Shown here: piece after piece, positions 1 through 8,436 of the stretch
Numbering within the stretch: position 1 is the first letter of the stretch
Layout of the letters: each line of letters opens with the position of its first letter
Source: an uncultured Porphyromonadaceae bacterium
GTDB lineage: Bacteria; Bacteroidota; Bacteroidia; Bacteroidales; Muribaculaceae
Direction of reading: 5' to 3'
Assembly: GCA_947174235.1 (NCBI GenBank)
Contig: CAMWID010000010.1
Span: forward strand, 1-58,406
DNA: 58,406 nucleotides
Notes under the pieces: generated by a model
What the model was told of the DNA's origin: nothing
The model's database searches: none
The model's input: only the letters and a program-made list of their open reading frames with translations
Position numbers and translations under genes: made by a program

Positions 1-385
1 TTTCAGGTGTTTTGAATGACGTTTTTTGGAACATCAAACTGAACACCCTAATTAAATAATCAAATATACGCCATTTCATAAACCATAAAGATATGGCTAT
101 GCACAATTAAGATTATGCTCTTTGATCTTTTAACGACATTTTATCATGCCTATTGTCCATTCAAGCAAGTATATAGATTGAATCTAAGAAAATAGTATGC
201 ATCCATCTTCCATGCATTCAAAATCTACCTCAAATGCCTATGAGATGAACAGTCCAAAGCCCAGTTGATTTAACTTTTAACAAGTAATTACTAAAAAAAT
301 TCACAGCTTATTAAACCAATTTATTGACCCGGTGTTTTAGAGATATAACAAACATAAATTTCTCTAAATCTTAAATTATCGAGTT
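1..385. other. AT-rich region without a recognisable gene
   Basis: I see no convincing coding sequence, tRNA or repeat in these 385 bases on either strand. A short GGTGTT/AACACC inverted repeat lies within the first 50 bases and could belong to the end of a unit outside the window, but its loop is long and it has no T-tract. I found no TAnnTTTG-type -7 box just before the LRR gene, so that gene's promoter is unassigned. Confidence 0.5.
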
Positions 386-1465
386 ATGAAAAGAACAGTA
401 TTATTTTTGGCTGCCGTTATGTCGCTTTCTTGCGCGTGGAGCCAAAATCTTTCAAAGAGTGAAGCTAAAAGTCTTCAGGCTTTCATCAGCCAGCCTTCTG
501 CCAAGGGTGGGAATAATGGCGAAGCACTCGGTTTCCAAGGCGGTAGTGTTGCCGGTCTTCCGGGTATAACAGTTTCCGGTGGTCATGTCACGGATATCAA
601 ATGGGATGGCAAAGATCTTGGAGGCTCGCTTGACCTTTCCGCTTTCCCGGCTCTTCAGAAAATAGACATAAGCAATAACAAGATTACGGAACTGACAGTT
701 GCCGGAGCACCTTCTCTTGTAGAGCTTAATGCATCGAAGAACCGTATTGCAAATATTTCCCTGCAGGGATGTGATCAATTGCAGACGTTGAAACTCAACC
801 GTAACCGTCTCGCGGAGATTGATCTTTCAGGAGTACCCTTTATCAAGAAGTTGAATCTTTCATCAAATCATATTGCCGATCTTGATGTCAGCAACGCTTC
901 AAACCTTACTTATCTCAATTGCATGAGCAATCGCCTTGAGCAGCTTTCTGTAGAGGGATGTCCTGCTCTGAAAACGCTCTATGCCGGTTATAACGATCTG
1001 TCAGGCATTACACTCGCCGGTCTTGTAAAACTTGAGAACCTTAATCTTCAGGGCAACAAGATTCAGAAGTTGTATATTCAGGAGCTTCCCTCTCTTGTCA
1101 CTCTTGCTTGCAACGACAACCACATGCAGCAGCTTGTCATAAACGGATGCAAGGCACTTAATGATATTTTCGCGCCTTATAATGATCTCACAACTTTTAC
1201 TGTGACAGGCACTCCGACTTTGGCATTTGTAAATCTGGAATGGAATGACCTTACTTATGTGGATTTGAGCAATCTTTCATTCCTTCAGAGGGTCAATCTC
1301 AGCAACAACCAGCTGCAGACTCTTGACGTAAGCTTTGACCAGATGCTGACTCACTTGAATATCAGTTATAATGTCAATCTCACAGATTTACGTACAACCG
1401 GAGACACACAGCTTCGTCAGATTGTCGGTGAATGGTCTAACTTTGATGAGCCAGAGGGGTTCTGA
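386..1465 (+). CDS. Secreted leucine-rich-repeat protein
   Basis: A 359-residue protein with an N-terminal signal peptide; the likely signal peptidase I site follows Ala-Trp-Ser at about residue 19. From about residue 80 to 340 it is a run of leucine-rich repeats of roughly 21-22 residues, each with the pattern LxxLxxNxLxxLDV or a close variant (for example LNLSSNHIADLDVSN). Such arrays form a solenoid that binds proteins or glycans. There is no enzymatic domain and no obvious sorting signal at the C-terminus, so location (periplasm, surface or secreted) is inferred from the signal peptide only. It is a single-gene unit closed by a strong terminator. The ligand is unknown. Confidence 0.85.
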   Translation: MKRTVLFLAAVMSLSCAWSQNLSKSEAKSLQAFISQPSAKGGNNGEALGFQGGSVAGLPGITVSGGHVTDIKWDGKDLGGSLDLSAFPALQKIDISNNKITELTVAGAPSLVELNASKNRIANISLQGCDQLQTLKLNRNRLAEIDLSGVPFIKKLNLSSNHIADLDVSNASNLTYLNCMSNRLEQLSVEGCPALKTLYAGYNDLSGITLAGLVKLENLNLQGNKIQKLYIQELPSLVTLACNDNHMQQLVINGCKALNDIFAPYNDLTTFTVTGTPTLAFVNLEWNDLTYVDLSNLSFLQRVNLSNNQLQTLDVSFDQMLTHLNISYNVNLTDLRTTGDTQLRQIVGEWSNFDEPEGF

Positions 1466-1534
1466 AAATTTTAGACAATTCAAAGAAAACAATAACCGCC
1501 GGGCCGGAAAGGTGGTCAGATTAGAGAAAATGTG

Positions 1535-1560
1535 AAGGCATCCCGAGAGGGATGCCTTTT
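1535..1560 (+). terminator. Intrinsic terminator after the LRR gene
   Basis: A perfect 10-bp stem (AAGGCATCCC at 1535-1544, GGGATGCCTT at 1549-1558) with a GAGA tetraloop, followed by TTC. GNRA-type loop, GC-rich core and position 70 bases after the stop codon fit a rho-independent terminator. Confidence 0.85.
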
Positions 1561-1591
1561 CTTGTATGACACTGTTTTTTGTAAAGAAATG

Positions 1592-1623
1592 ATTGCATAC
1601 TTATAAATTTATTATTAATTTTG
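1592..1623 (+). promoter_or_regulatory. Bacteroidota-type promoter for the 1735 gene cluster
   Basis: ATTG at 1592-1595, a 20-base spacer, then a consensus -7 box TAATTTTG at 1616-1623. The upstream box matches TTTG in three of four bases. The predicted leader is about 105 bases before the ATG at 1735. Confidence 0.55.
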
Positions 1624-1734
1624 TGTAATGATTGCTTTTAGAGGCTTCTGTGGTATGTCAGATCTTAAAGAAATGGCCTGAAAAGCATTCTTTACTTTGC
1701 TTCTTTTACAATCCGAAAGATATATAAATCATTC

Positions 1735-2583
1735 ATGAATAGTAAATTAATAGCCGATGCCGGCTCTACAAATATTGAATGGACTCTTATTGGTGCCGGG
1801 GGCGATGTGATTCAGTCTTTGGTAACCGAAGGAGTAAATGCATTGCTGTCTTCAAAAGAGGATATAGAAAGGGTGTTTAAAAAGGCCCGCGGAATGCTTT
1901 TGTCGGATTTCATCGTTGAGGAGATACATTACTATGGTGCGGGATGTGCTACACATTGCATTTGTGACAAAGTTATGTCATCTCTTCTTTCGGTATGGAA
2001 AGATGCTTCATGTGTTATTAAATCGGATCTTCTTGCTGCGGCACGTTCTCTTTTATTCGATAAGAAGGGAATCGTTTGCATCCTTGGGACCGGATCCAAT
2101 TCATGTCTGTATGACGGAAAGGATATAGTGGCGCAAATACCATCATTAGGTTATGTCTTGGGAGATGAAGGCAGCGGTGCCGCTTTAGGGAAAAGGCTTA
2201 TTGGAGATATCTACAAAAAACAGCTGCCGGATGATATTTGTCAAAAGTTCATGGATGAATATAATTTGACATTGGCTGATCTGCTTGATAAAGTTTACAG
2301 AGAACAATTCCCCAACAGGTTTATGGCTTCATTCGTGCCGTTTATATATAGAAATATTTCCGACATTTCAATTCACGCAATTGTTCTTAACGAATTCACA
2401 AGCTTTCTGAAACGAAATGTCGCGATGTATGTAGATGCGCGATCTCTTGAAATTTGCTTTACGGGTTCCGTGGCATTCTATTTTGAGAATATTTTACGAG
2501 AAGCCTCATCCCATTTCGGATACAACGTTACGGATGTGACTCAAAATCCGATGGAAGGCCTTATCAGATACCATACTCTATAA
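1735..2583 (+). CDS. BadF/BadG/BcrA/BcrD-type ATPase, N-acetylglucosamine-kinase-like
   Basis: A 282-residue ASKHA-fold protein. The N-terminal phosphate loop is DAGSTNIEW (about residues 8-16), the second is LGTGSNSC (about 117-124), and a LGDEGSGAALGKRLI segment follows, typical of the BadF family that includes eukaryotic GlcNAc kinase and bacterial muropeptide amino-sugar kinases. It would phosphorylate an amino sugar in the cytoplasm using ATP; the substrate is inferred from family only. The length is normal. It heads a tight plus-strand run, with 14 bases to the next gene, a secreted SGNH hydrolase, which is consistent with a glycan-related role. Confidence 0.8.
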   Translation: MNSKLIADAGSTNIEWTLIGAGGDVIQSLVTEGVNALLSSKEDIERVFKKARGMLLSDFIVEEIHYYGAGCATHCICDKVMSSLLSVWKDASCVIKSDLLAAARSLLFDKKGIVCILGTGSNSCLYDGKDIVAQIPSLGYVLGDEGSGAALGKRLIGDIYKKQLPDDICQKFMDEYNLTLADLLDKVYREQFPNRFMASFVPFIYRNISDISIHAIVLNEFTSFLKRNVAMYVDARSLEICFTGSVAFYFENILREASSHFGYNVTDVTQNPMEGLIRYHTL

Positions 2584-2597
2584 TTTCTCATAAGATC

Positions 2598-3266
2598 ATG
2601 AAGAGGATAGCTTTTATAGCAACGGGTTGCTTTTTTGTCGCATTCAATATTCTTTCGGCTTTCCCTGCGGAAAGGAGTGAATATTGGCGTCAGAGGGTCT
2701 CATTATTTGAGTCGCTCCCGGTGAACTCTACCGACATAATTTTTATAGGCAACTCCATAACCGACGGTGGTGAGTTAACAGAATTATTTAATGATCTGAG
2801 GGTTAAAAACAGAGGAATAAATTCTGATGATATAGATGGGGTTACCGACAGGATAGATTGTATTCTTGCCGGTCGTCCTGCAAAAATATTTTTATTGATA
2901 GGTATAAATGATGTTTCACACAATGTGTCGTTATCTTCATTATTGTCAAAATATGAAACATTGATCAATATAATATGTGAGCAATCTCCAGAAAGCAAAC
3001 TCTATGTTCAATCTGTCATGCCCATAAATAATGATTTTAACAGATATAAGAATCTTAGAGGAAAAGAAGATCTGATAAATTCTTTTAATTCAGGGCTTCA
3101 AGAGCTCGCATCACAAAAGGGGATTGTTTATATTGATCTCTGGCCTGCGCTTGCTGTGGCTGATTCCGACAAATTGGATCCGCGTTACACAAATGACGGA
3201 TTGCACCTTACCGGAGAAGGTTATCTCGCATGGGCGAATCATATAAAGCCTTACTTATTTGAATAA
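2598..3266 (+). CDS. Secreted SGNH/GDSL-type esterase
   Basis: A 222-residue protein with a signal peptide (cleavage near Ala-Phe-Pro-Ala, about residue 24). SGNH blocks are visible: block I FIGNSITDGG with the nucleophile Ser, a conserved Gly in NRGINSDD, block III LIGINDVS, and block V DGLHLTGEGY with the catalytic Asp and His. Relatives act as lysophospholipases, acetylesterases or sialate O-acetylesterases. It likely removes acyl groups from glycans in the periplasm or at the surface; the substrate is not determined by sequence. It follows a sugar-kinase-like gene by 14 bases. Confidence 0.85.
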   Translation: MKRIAFIATGCFFVAFNILSAFPAERSEYWRQRVSLFESLPVNSTDIIFIGNSITDGGELTELFNDLRVKNRGINSDDIDGVTDRIDCILAGRPAKIFLLIGINDVSHNVSLSSLLSKYETLINIICEQSPESKLYVQSVMPINNDFNRYKNLRGKEDLINSFNSGLQELASQKGIVYIDLWPALAVADSDKLDPRYTNDGLHLTGEGYLAWANHIKPYLFE

Positions 3267-3285
3267 ACTTGAAATATACTGAAAT

Positions 3286-4191
3286 ATGACATCAAAGATA
3301 CATAAACTTTTATTGTCAGCCATGCTCACTCTTTCATCGGCTACATTTGTCATGAATGCACAGGGAGTAATAGAGATAGAACCTCTTTTTGAGTATCCTA
3401 CCGCTCCAGAAGAGCTGCCTACGTTGGAAGCCAAATCCGATTATCTTGTAGAGCATTTTTGGGATCAGATGGATTTCAAATCAAAGACTACTGTTGACCA
3501 GAACGCATTGAACGATGCGTTCCGGGTTTTTTCTATTCCATTGAGATGGGCGTCAAGAGACAAGGCGGTCGCAGCCACTGACAAATTATTGCAGACGATT
3601 TCTAAAAATCCGATATTGATGCTGCAATTCACAAAGGCTGCAGAAGAAAATATCTATGGCCCTCGTGCGGAGGTCTGGGTTGACGAGGTATATCTGAAAT
3701 TTCTTAACACTCTCGTTAAAAACAAAAAAATACCTGCACAAAGAAAGAAAAAATATGAAGATCAATTAAGTGTGCTCAGTAAGACTGTAGTTGGATGTGT
3801 GGCTCCCGAATTTTCATTTGAGAATGTCAATGGAGACAATGTCACATATTTCCCGATGGCGACCCCCACTATAATTATTTTTGGTAATCCTAAAGATGCC
3901 GATTGGCGTCTTTCTCGCCTCAGGATGGAAGCCAATGCGTCATTGTCAGAAGCAATAGATAAAGGAAAGATAAATATTCTTTTCATAATTCCAGACAAAA
4001 TGGATGACTGGAAGCAAGAGGTTGTTGGTTATTCACCCAAATGGACAGTCGGTTGTGGCAATAATCTTAAGGCTGTATATGACATGCGTATCGCGCCTTC
4101 TATTTATACAATAGGAGCCGATGGCAAAATTCTTCTTAAAAACACCCCCCTTCAGACTGCTGTCAACAGAGTTCTTGAAGAGGTCAAATAA
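3286..4191 (+). CDS. Secreted DUF5106-like protein with redox-inactive thioredoxin fold
   Basis: A 301-residue protein with a signal peptide (cleavage near Asn-Ala-Gln, about residue 25). The region to about residue 160 is helical and resembles the DUF5106 domain found before thioredoxin domains in Bacteroidota. A thioredoxin-like portion follows (APEFSFENVNGDNVTYFP, then TIIIFGNPKDADWRLSR, and a C-terminal PSIYTIGADGKILLKN). The position where CxxC would sit reads NPKDAD, so it lacks the redox pair. It is probably a periplasmic structural or binding protein. It lies 19 bases after the SGNH esterase. The family name is from memory. Confidence 0.65.
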   Translation: MTSKIHKLLLSAMLTLSSATFVMNAQGVIEIEPLFEYPTAPEELPTLEAKSDYLVEHFWDQMDFKSKTTVDQNALNDAFRVFSIPLRWASRDKAVAATDKLLQTISKNPILMLQFTKAAEENIYGPRAEVWVDEVYLKFLNTLVKNKKIPAQRKKKYEDQLSVLSKTVVGCVAPEFSFENVNGDNVTYFPMATPTIIIFGNPKDADWRLSRLRMEANASLSEAIDKGKINILFIIPDKMDDWKQEVVGYSPKWTVGCGNNLKAVYDMRIAPSIYTIGADGKILLKNTPLQTAVNRVLEEVK

Positions 4192-4217
4192 AGTTATAAT
4201 CAATAAATATATACGGG

Positions 4218-4727
4218 ATGAGAAAGCTAAGTTTTTCCGGCTTGTTGAAACGGACTTATTTTCGTTTTACCGGATACTCATATACCAATCTCGGGAGACT
4301 GTTCCTACGTTTGTTTGTAGGAATAATGTTGATGCAATTCGGAATACGCCAGATAGCTCATTTTGGTCAGGTGTATGAATATTTCCCCCCTGTATTCGGA
4401 ATGAGTCCGGCTGCATCGCTGACTTTAATGATATGCATAGAGGTAATATGTTCGTTCTTCATCATGATCGGGTTCTTTACCCGGATTATGATAGCTCCTC
4501 CTTTCTTCGCTATGCTTGTCGCGGAATATTACCTCCTTCATGATTATGTGAGCAGTGCTTCATATTTGATCGACTGGCATCAGCAGGGATACTTGCCGAT
4601 AATGTTTCTTGGTGTGTATTTTTTCCTGATTTTAGTGGGTCCGGGTAAAATTTCAGTGGATTATTTCCTTTCTTTACATATAATCCACAGTGAGAATAAA
4701 AGTGAGGGAGAGCTGGAAGAGGTATGA
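4218..4727 (+). CDS. DoxX-like membrane protein
   Basis: A 169-residue integral membrane protein with about four transmembrane helices. The [20 protein letters not shown] opening and [16 protein letters not shown] segment resemble DoxX/TQO-small-subunit proteins; DoxX relatives take part in thiol/quinone redox at the inner membrane, but the function of this branch is unknown. Its stop codon overlaps the start of mnmA by four bases (ATGA), so the two are translationally coupled. Confidence 0.6.
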   Translation: MRKLSFSGLLKRTYFRFTGYSYTNLGRLFLRLFVGIMLMQFGIRQIAHFGQVYEYFPPVFGMSPAASLTLMICIEVICSFFIMIGFFTRIMIAPPFFAMLVAEYYLLHDYVSSASYLIDWHQQGYLPIMFLGVYFFLILVGPGKISVDYFLSLHIIHSENKSEGELEEV

Positions 4728-5872
4728 AAATAGCAGTGTTGATTTCAGGTGGAGTAGACAGTGCTGTCGTCGTCCACAAGTTGATTTCAGAGGGGCATGA
4801 ACTTCATCTGTTTTATATAAGGATAGGAATGGACAATGGCGAAGGTGATTGTTCAGCTGATGAGGATATCGAAATGTGTACTTTGATTGCGCGTAAATAT
4901 GGATTGCCTTTCAAGGTGGTATCATTACATGAGGAATATTGGGAACATGTCATGTCTTATGCTCTCAAGACAGTCAAAGAGGGGCTTACCCCCCATCCGG
5001 ACATGATGTGCAATAAACTCATCAAATTCGGTTTTTTTGAAGAACGATGGGGAAAGGAGTTTGATAAGACTGCCACCGGTCACTATGCTTCCATCAAAGA
5101 GATCAATGGCAAGCTTTTTCTCGCAACTGCTAAAGATCCCGTGAAGGATCAGACTGATTTCCTGGCACAAATATCCTATGAGCAGCTGTCTCATCTAATT
5201 TTTCCACTCGGAGATCTTGATAAATCAGAGGTTCGGGAGATTGCGAGGCTTGCCTCCCTTCCCAATGCTACCCGAAAGGATTCACAGGGAATATGTTTTC
5301 TTGGGAAAATAGACTATACCGATTTCATAGCACGACATCTTGGCGAAAAAGAGGGACCTGTGATTGAAATTGAAACCGGTAAGAAAATCGGTGTACACAA
5401 AGGTTATTGGTTCTATACAATAGGTCAGAGAAAAGGTCTCGGTCTCAGTGGAGGTCCGTGGTTCGTTGTAAAGAAAAATGTCAGAGACAATGTTATATAT
5501 GTTTCCAACGGGTATGACACAAAGCTCCAGTATGGGAAAGAGATTCCTCTTGCAGAACCTAATTGGATAAGCGGAGATCCTTTGGGCATGATCGCTACGG
5601 ATGAAGATGCAGAGATCGCGATTGCGTTCAAGACACGCCATTCACCGGAATTTTATTCCGGGCATCTTAAGCGTGGAAAAGATGGATCAATGTGGATCTT
5701 ATCGGATTCTGACGTTCAAGGTATCGCTCCTGGACAGTTTGCTATAGTTTATTCGATAGACAAAACACTTTGTCTTGGATCCGCCATGATTAGTCCGGTG
5801 TCTCGCAGACGTGGAAGAAATCGGAAGAAAAGTGTATGCACTCCTGAAACAAAAACCAAAGAATTTTTTTGA
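4724..5872 (+). CDS. mnmA: tRNA-uridine 2-sulfurtransferase MnmA
   Basis: A 382-residue cytoplasmic enzyme that adds sulfur to C2 of the wobble uridine in tRNA Glu, Gln and Lys. The PP-loop SGGVDS is at residues 8-13. The two catalytic cysteines are C96 (in [11 protein letters not shown]) and C191 (in [10 protein letters not shown]). The later [17 protein letters not shown] segment belongs to the MnmA central domain, followed by the C-terminal beta-barrel. Length is near the family norm. The start overlaps the DoxX-like gene. The last 20 residues are basic and look like an extension. Confidence 0.95.
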   Translation: MKIAVLISGGVDSAVVVHKLISEGHELHLFYIRIGMDNGEGDCSADEDIEMCTLIARKYGLPFKVVSLHEEYWEHVMSYALKTVKEGLTPHPDMMCNKLIKFGFFEERWGKEFDKTATGHYASIKEINGKLFLATAKDPVKDQTDFLAQISYEQLSHLIFPLGDLDKSEVREIARLASLPNATRKDSQGICFLGKIDYTDFIARHLGEKEGPVIEIETGKKIGVHKGYWFYTIGQRKGLGLSGGPWFVVKKNVRDNVIYVSNGYDTKLQYGKEIPLAEPNWISGDPLGMIATDEDAEIAIAFKTRHSPEFYSGHLKRGKDGSMWILSDSDVQGIAPGQFAIVYSIDKTLCLGSAMISPVSRRRGRNRKKSVCTPETKTKEFF

Positions 5873-5877
5873 TTGAT

Positions 5878-6486
5878 ATGGAAAAACGATACCGGCTTGA
5901 ACTAATAGGAATAACATATAACCAGATAGAGTCTGGAGTCTATGCTCTTGTACTTCAGCAGGTCGGAACGACAAGACGGATCCCGATAATAATAGGGTTT
6001 CCGGAAGCTCAGGCGATTGAATGCAAATTGCAGGAAGTGGCGACACCGCGTCCGTTGACTCATGACACAATGGTGGCGGCTCTCGCTTCTTTCGGAATAT
6101 CGTTGGTGCAGGTAGACATATATAAACTCCCCAACGGCGTATTTGCCGCTGAACTGACTTTTTCTGATGGCAACACGGAGCGTGTCATAGATTCACGTTC
6201 TTCTGATGCCGTGGCGCTTGCCATAAGGGTTGGAGCGCCTATTTATACATCTGAATCAGTTCTAAGGGAGGCGGGCTTTGATGCCGACTCTTCTTGCAGT
6301 TCTGTAGAATCAGAAGCTAAATTGTCTTGTGACTCCCATAATCCTTACGAAGATGTTGATCTCTCGACACTCTCGATATCTCAGCTGTCAGAGGCAATGA
6401 TGCACGCGGCGGAGAAAGAGGATTATGAGGAAGCGGCAAGAATCAAGAATGAAATTGACAAAAGAAACTCTCAAAACGAGAAATAA
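5878..6486 (+). CDS. Bifunctional-nuclease-domain (BFN/DUF151) protein with C-terminal UVR motif
   Basis: The N-terminal ~125 residues match the BFN/DUF151 fold (VYALVLQQVGTTRRIPIIIG, EAQAIECKLQ, HDTMVAAL, DSRSSDAVALAIRVGAPIY). A C-terminal segment, LSEAMMHAAEKEDYEEAARI, is a UvrB/UvrC-type motif used for protein contacts. BFN proteins have been reported as RNases/DNases in some organisms; activity here is not established. I chose the ATG at 5878 over an in-frame TTG at 5869, giving about 202 residues. It lies five bases after mnmA, and its stop overlaps the argR start (TAATG). Confidence 0.8.
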   Translation: MEKRYRLELIGITYNQIESGVYALVLQQVGTTRRIPIIIGFPEAQAIECKLQEVATPRPLTHDTMVAALASFGISLVQVDIYKLPNGVFAAELTFSDGNTERVIDSRSSDAVALAIRVGAPIYTSESVLREAGFDADSSCSSVESEAKLSCDSHNPYEDVDLSTLSISQLSEAMMHAAEKEDYEEAARIKNEIDKRNSQNEK

Positions 6487-6983
6487 TGAAAAATAGAAAA
6501 AAAAGAATCGATCTTATAATTGAGTTGATCCGGAACCAATGTGTGGGAAGTCAGGAAGAACTTGCTGACCTTCTCTCCCAAAAAGGCCATAAGGTGACAC
6601 AGGCGACTTTGTCTCGTGACCTCAAGATGCTTCGGACTACAAAAGTACCCACAGACCGAGGCACGTATATGTATGTGTTGCCCGATAGTGATTCCCTGAA
6701 AGACAAGATTCTTTCTTTCGGACAGGCACCACCAAGGGCGAATTATCAGAGCGGTTTCCTGTCGTTGCATTTTTCAGGTCATCTGGTCGTGATAAAAACT
6801 CGTATCGGTTATGCTGCCGGTCTTGCATATGATATTGATATGCGTCGCAAGGAAGAGATATTGGGTACAATTCCGGGCAGTGACACAATTCTTGTCGTGA
6901 TGAGGGAAGATGTATCCAGACAAAGGGCTGCTGAACTCTTTGCCGATATTTTAGGAATAGATATTTCTGATATCATACTTTAG
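6486..6983 (+). CDS. argR: Arginine repressor ArgR
   Basis: A 165-residue transcription factor. The N-terminal winged helix contains the ArgR signature around VGSQEELADLLSQKGHKVTQ and ATLSRDLK. The C-terminal domain carries the arginine-binding/oligomerisation motif GSDTILVVMRED. It would bind ARG boxes as an arginine-responsive hexamer. It is coupled to the BFN gene by a one-base overlap and is four bases before an ArgC-like gene, with speA further downstream, so arginine use is a local theme. Confidence 0.92.
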   Translation: MKNRKKRIDLIIELIRNQCVGSQEELADLLSQKGHKVTQATLSRDLKMLRTTKVPTDRGTYMYVLPDSDSLKDKILSFGQAPPRANYQSGFLSLHFSGHLVVIKTRIGYAAGLAYDIDMRRKEEILGTIPGSDTILVVMREDVSRQRAAELFADILGIDISDIIL

Positions 6984-6987
6984 ATTC

Positions 6988-7950
6988 ATGATTAAAGTTG
7001 GAATCATCGGTGCGGATAAGCCAGATGCAGGTGAACTGCTCCGGTTGCTGATCAATCATCCGGAAGTCGATGTCGAGACCTTGTATGCGCCATCATTGGC
7101 AGGGCGTCAAGTAACTGCATGTCATCATGGCTTTATTGGAGAAAGATGTATGAATTTTTCAGACAGGCTGGATTTGTCAAAACTTGATGCCGTATTCATT
7201 TTTGACAATTCTCCTGTAGGCAGAAGCGTGATAGAAAAAGCGTTGTCTTATGATCACCTTCGGGTAATAGACATCTCTCCTGCAAGATTTGAAGATTGGT
7301 CATCAATGGAAATGGAATATGGATTGTCAGAAATCAACCGCAAACCATTGGTGCGTGGCGCGCGAATGGCAATTATCCCTTCTCATGTGGCTGCAATAGC
7401 GTTGATCGCGCTTCATCCTTTGGCTTCTCACCTGCTTTTGCCTGACGAGATATCATTGCAGGTTCATGCTCCGGAACATTTTGTAAAGAACATAAATGTG
7501 GACATGACTGTAGAGGAAATCTCGCGACAGCTGAAGCGTGTGCAATGTAGTTTTAACGGTAAAATTAATGTGACGGTTGTTCCTGACGGTAATGGAAGAA
7601 CCTTAAGAATATGTGCATCCATGGCATGTCCGCTTGCTATTGCAGAGGTGGAGAAGGTGTATGATTCCGTGTATGACGATCATAATTTCACATTTACAAC
7701 TTTGTCTAAAGTCGGAAGTGAGGAAGTGGAAGGAACACAAAAATGCGTGGTTTCATTCAGTAAGCCTGGAGCCGGGCTTATTGAAGTGGAATCAATCGGA
7801 GATTGCTATTTAAGAGGTGGAGCGGGAGATGGCACACATGTGCTCAATCTGCTGTTTGCTCTTCATGAAAAGGTCGGTCTTAATCTGAAGCCTTCAAGGT
7901 ATGGGGAGCTCCTTGACAAACCTTCTGCACAGGCGTCTTGGTTTGCATAA
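6988..7950 (+). CDS. ArgC-like protein lacking the catalytic cysteine
   Basis: A 320-residue homologue of N-acetyl-gamma-glutamyl-phosphate reductase. Recognisable blocks are ELLRLLINHPEV, VIDISPARF (ArgC VIDLSxxFR), MEYGLSEINR (ArgC YGLPELNR) and a C-terminal GDGTHVLNLLFALHE. But the nucleotide loop normally GASGYTGAEL reads GADKPDAGEL, and the catalytic NPGCY reads IIPSHV, so the nucleophilic Cys is replaced by His; the HxHQPE block is not visible either. I infer it cannot do the ArgC reaction and may be a regulator or a repurposed enzyme. It lies directly behind argR and before ssb. Confidence 0.8.
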   Translation: MIKVGIIGADKPDAGELLRLLINHPEVDVETLYAPSLAGRQVTACHHGFIGERCMNFSDRLDLSKLDAVFIFDNSPVGRSVIEKALSYDHLRVIDISPARFEDWSSMEMEYGLSEINRKPLVRGARMAIIPSHVAAIALIALHPLASHLLLPDEISLQVHAPEHFVKNINVDMTVEEISRQLKRVQCSFNGKINVTVVPDGNGRTLRICASMACPLAIAEVEKVYDSVYDDHNFTFTTLSKVGSEEVEGTQKCVVSFSKPGAGLIEVESIGDCYLRGGAGDGTHVLNLLFALHEKVGLNLKPSRYGELLDKPSAQASWFA

Positions 7951-7984
7951 ATAATTTGAAATATTCGCATAAAAACCTGTTGTT

Positions 7985-8308
7985 ATGTCCGTAAATAAAG
8001 TCATATTGCTTGGAAATGTCGGATGCGATCCGGAAATCCGTTATCCGGAGAAAGACAGGGCTGTCGCATACCTCACTCTTGCAACTAATGAAGTGCGTGG
8101 AACCACAAGAACAGAAGTGACTGAATGGCATTATCTCGTGTTTGGTGGACAGAATGCTTCGTTCGTGGAGCGCTATGTGAGAAAAGGATCGCAATTATAT
8201 GTTGAAGGGTATCTTCGTAGCCGCGAGTATGAAGACCGTATGAAGATAACCCGAAGACGTACCGAGATAATTGTCGAAAAATTTGAAATCCTCGGCCGCC
8301 GTAATTGA
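7985..8308 (+). CDS. ssb: Short single-stranded-DNA-binding protein
   Basis: A 107-residue OB-fold protein: VNKVILLGNVGCDPEIRYPE, then VAYLTLATNEV, a WHYLVFGG segment and KGSQLYVEGYLRSREYED, all typical of bacterial SSB. It ends at the end of the OB fold (EILGRRN) and lacks the Gly/Pro-rich linker and acidic DDDIPF-like tail that recruits partner proteins. It is therefore probably a secondary SSB, with the housekeeping one elsewhere. It starts 34 bases after the ArgC-like gene. Confidence 0.88.
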   Translation: MSVNKVILLGNVGCDPEIRYPEKDRAVAYLTLATNEVRGTTRTEVTEWHYLVFGGQNASFVERYVRKGSQLYVEGYLRSREYEDRMKITRRRTEIIVEKFEILGRRN

Positions 8309-8436
8309 ATTGATCAATGTCATGGTCTGCCAGGATGATTCTTGAGTCAAATTATGGATGTGTTAAATAACACTCCAGTCAAAAATAAATTGGCACATAT
8401 TTGTTATTAACCTAAAACATATCATATAAGTAAGAA

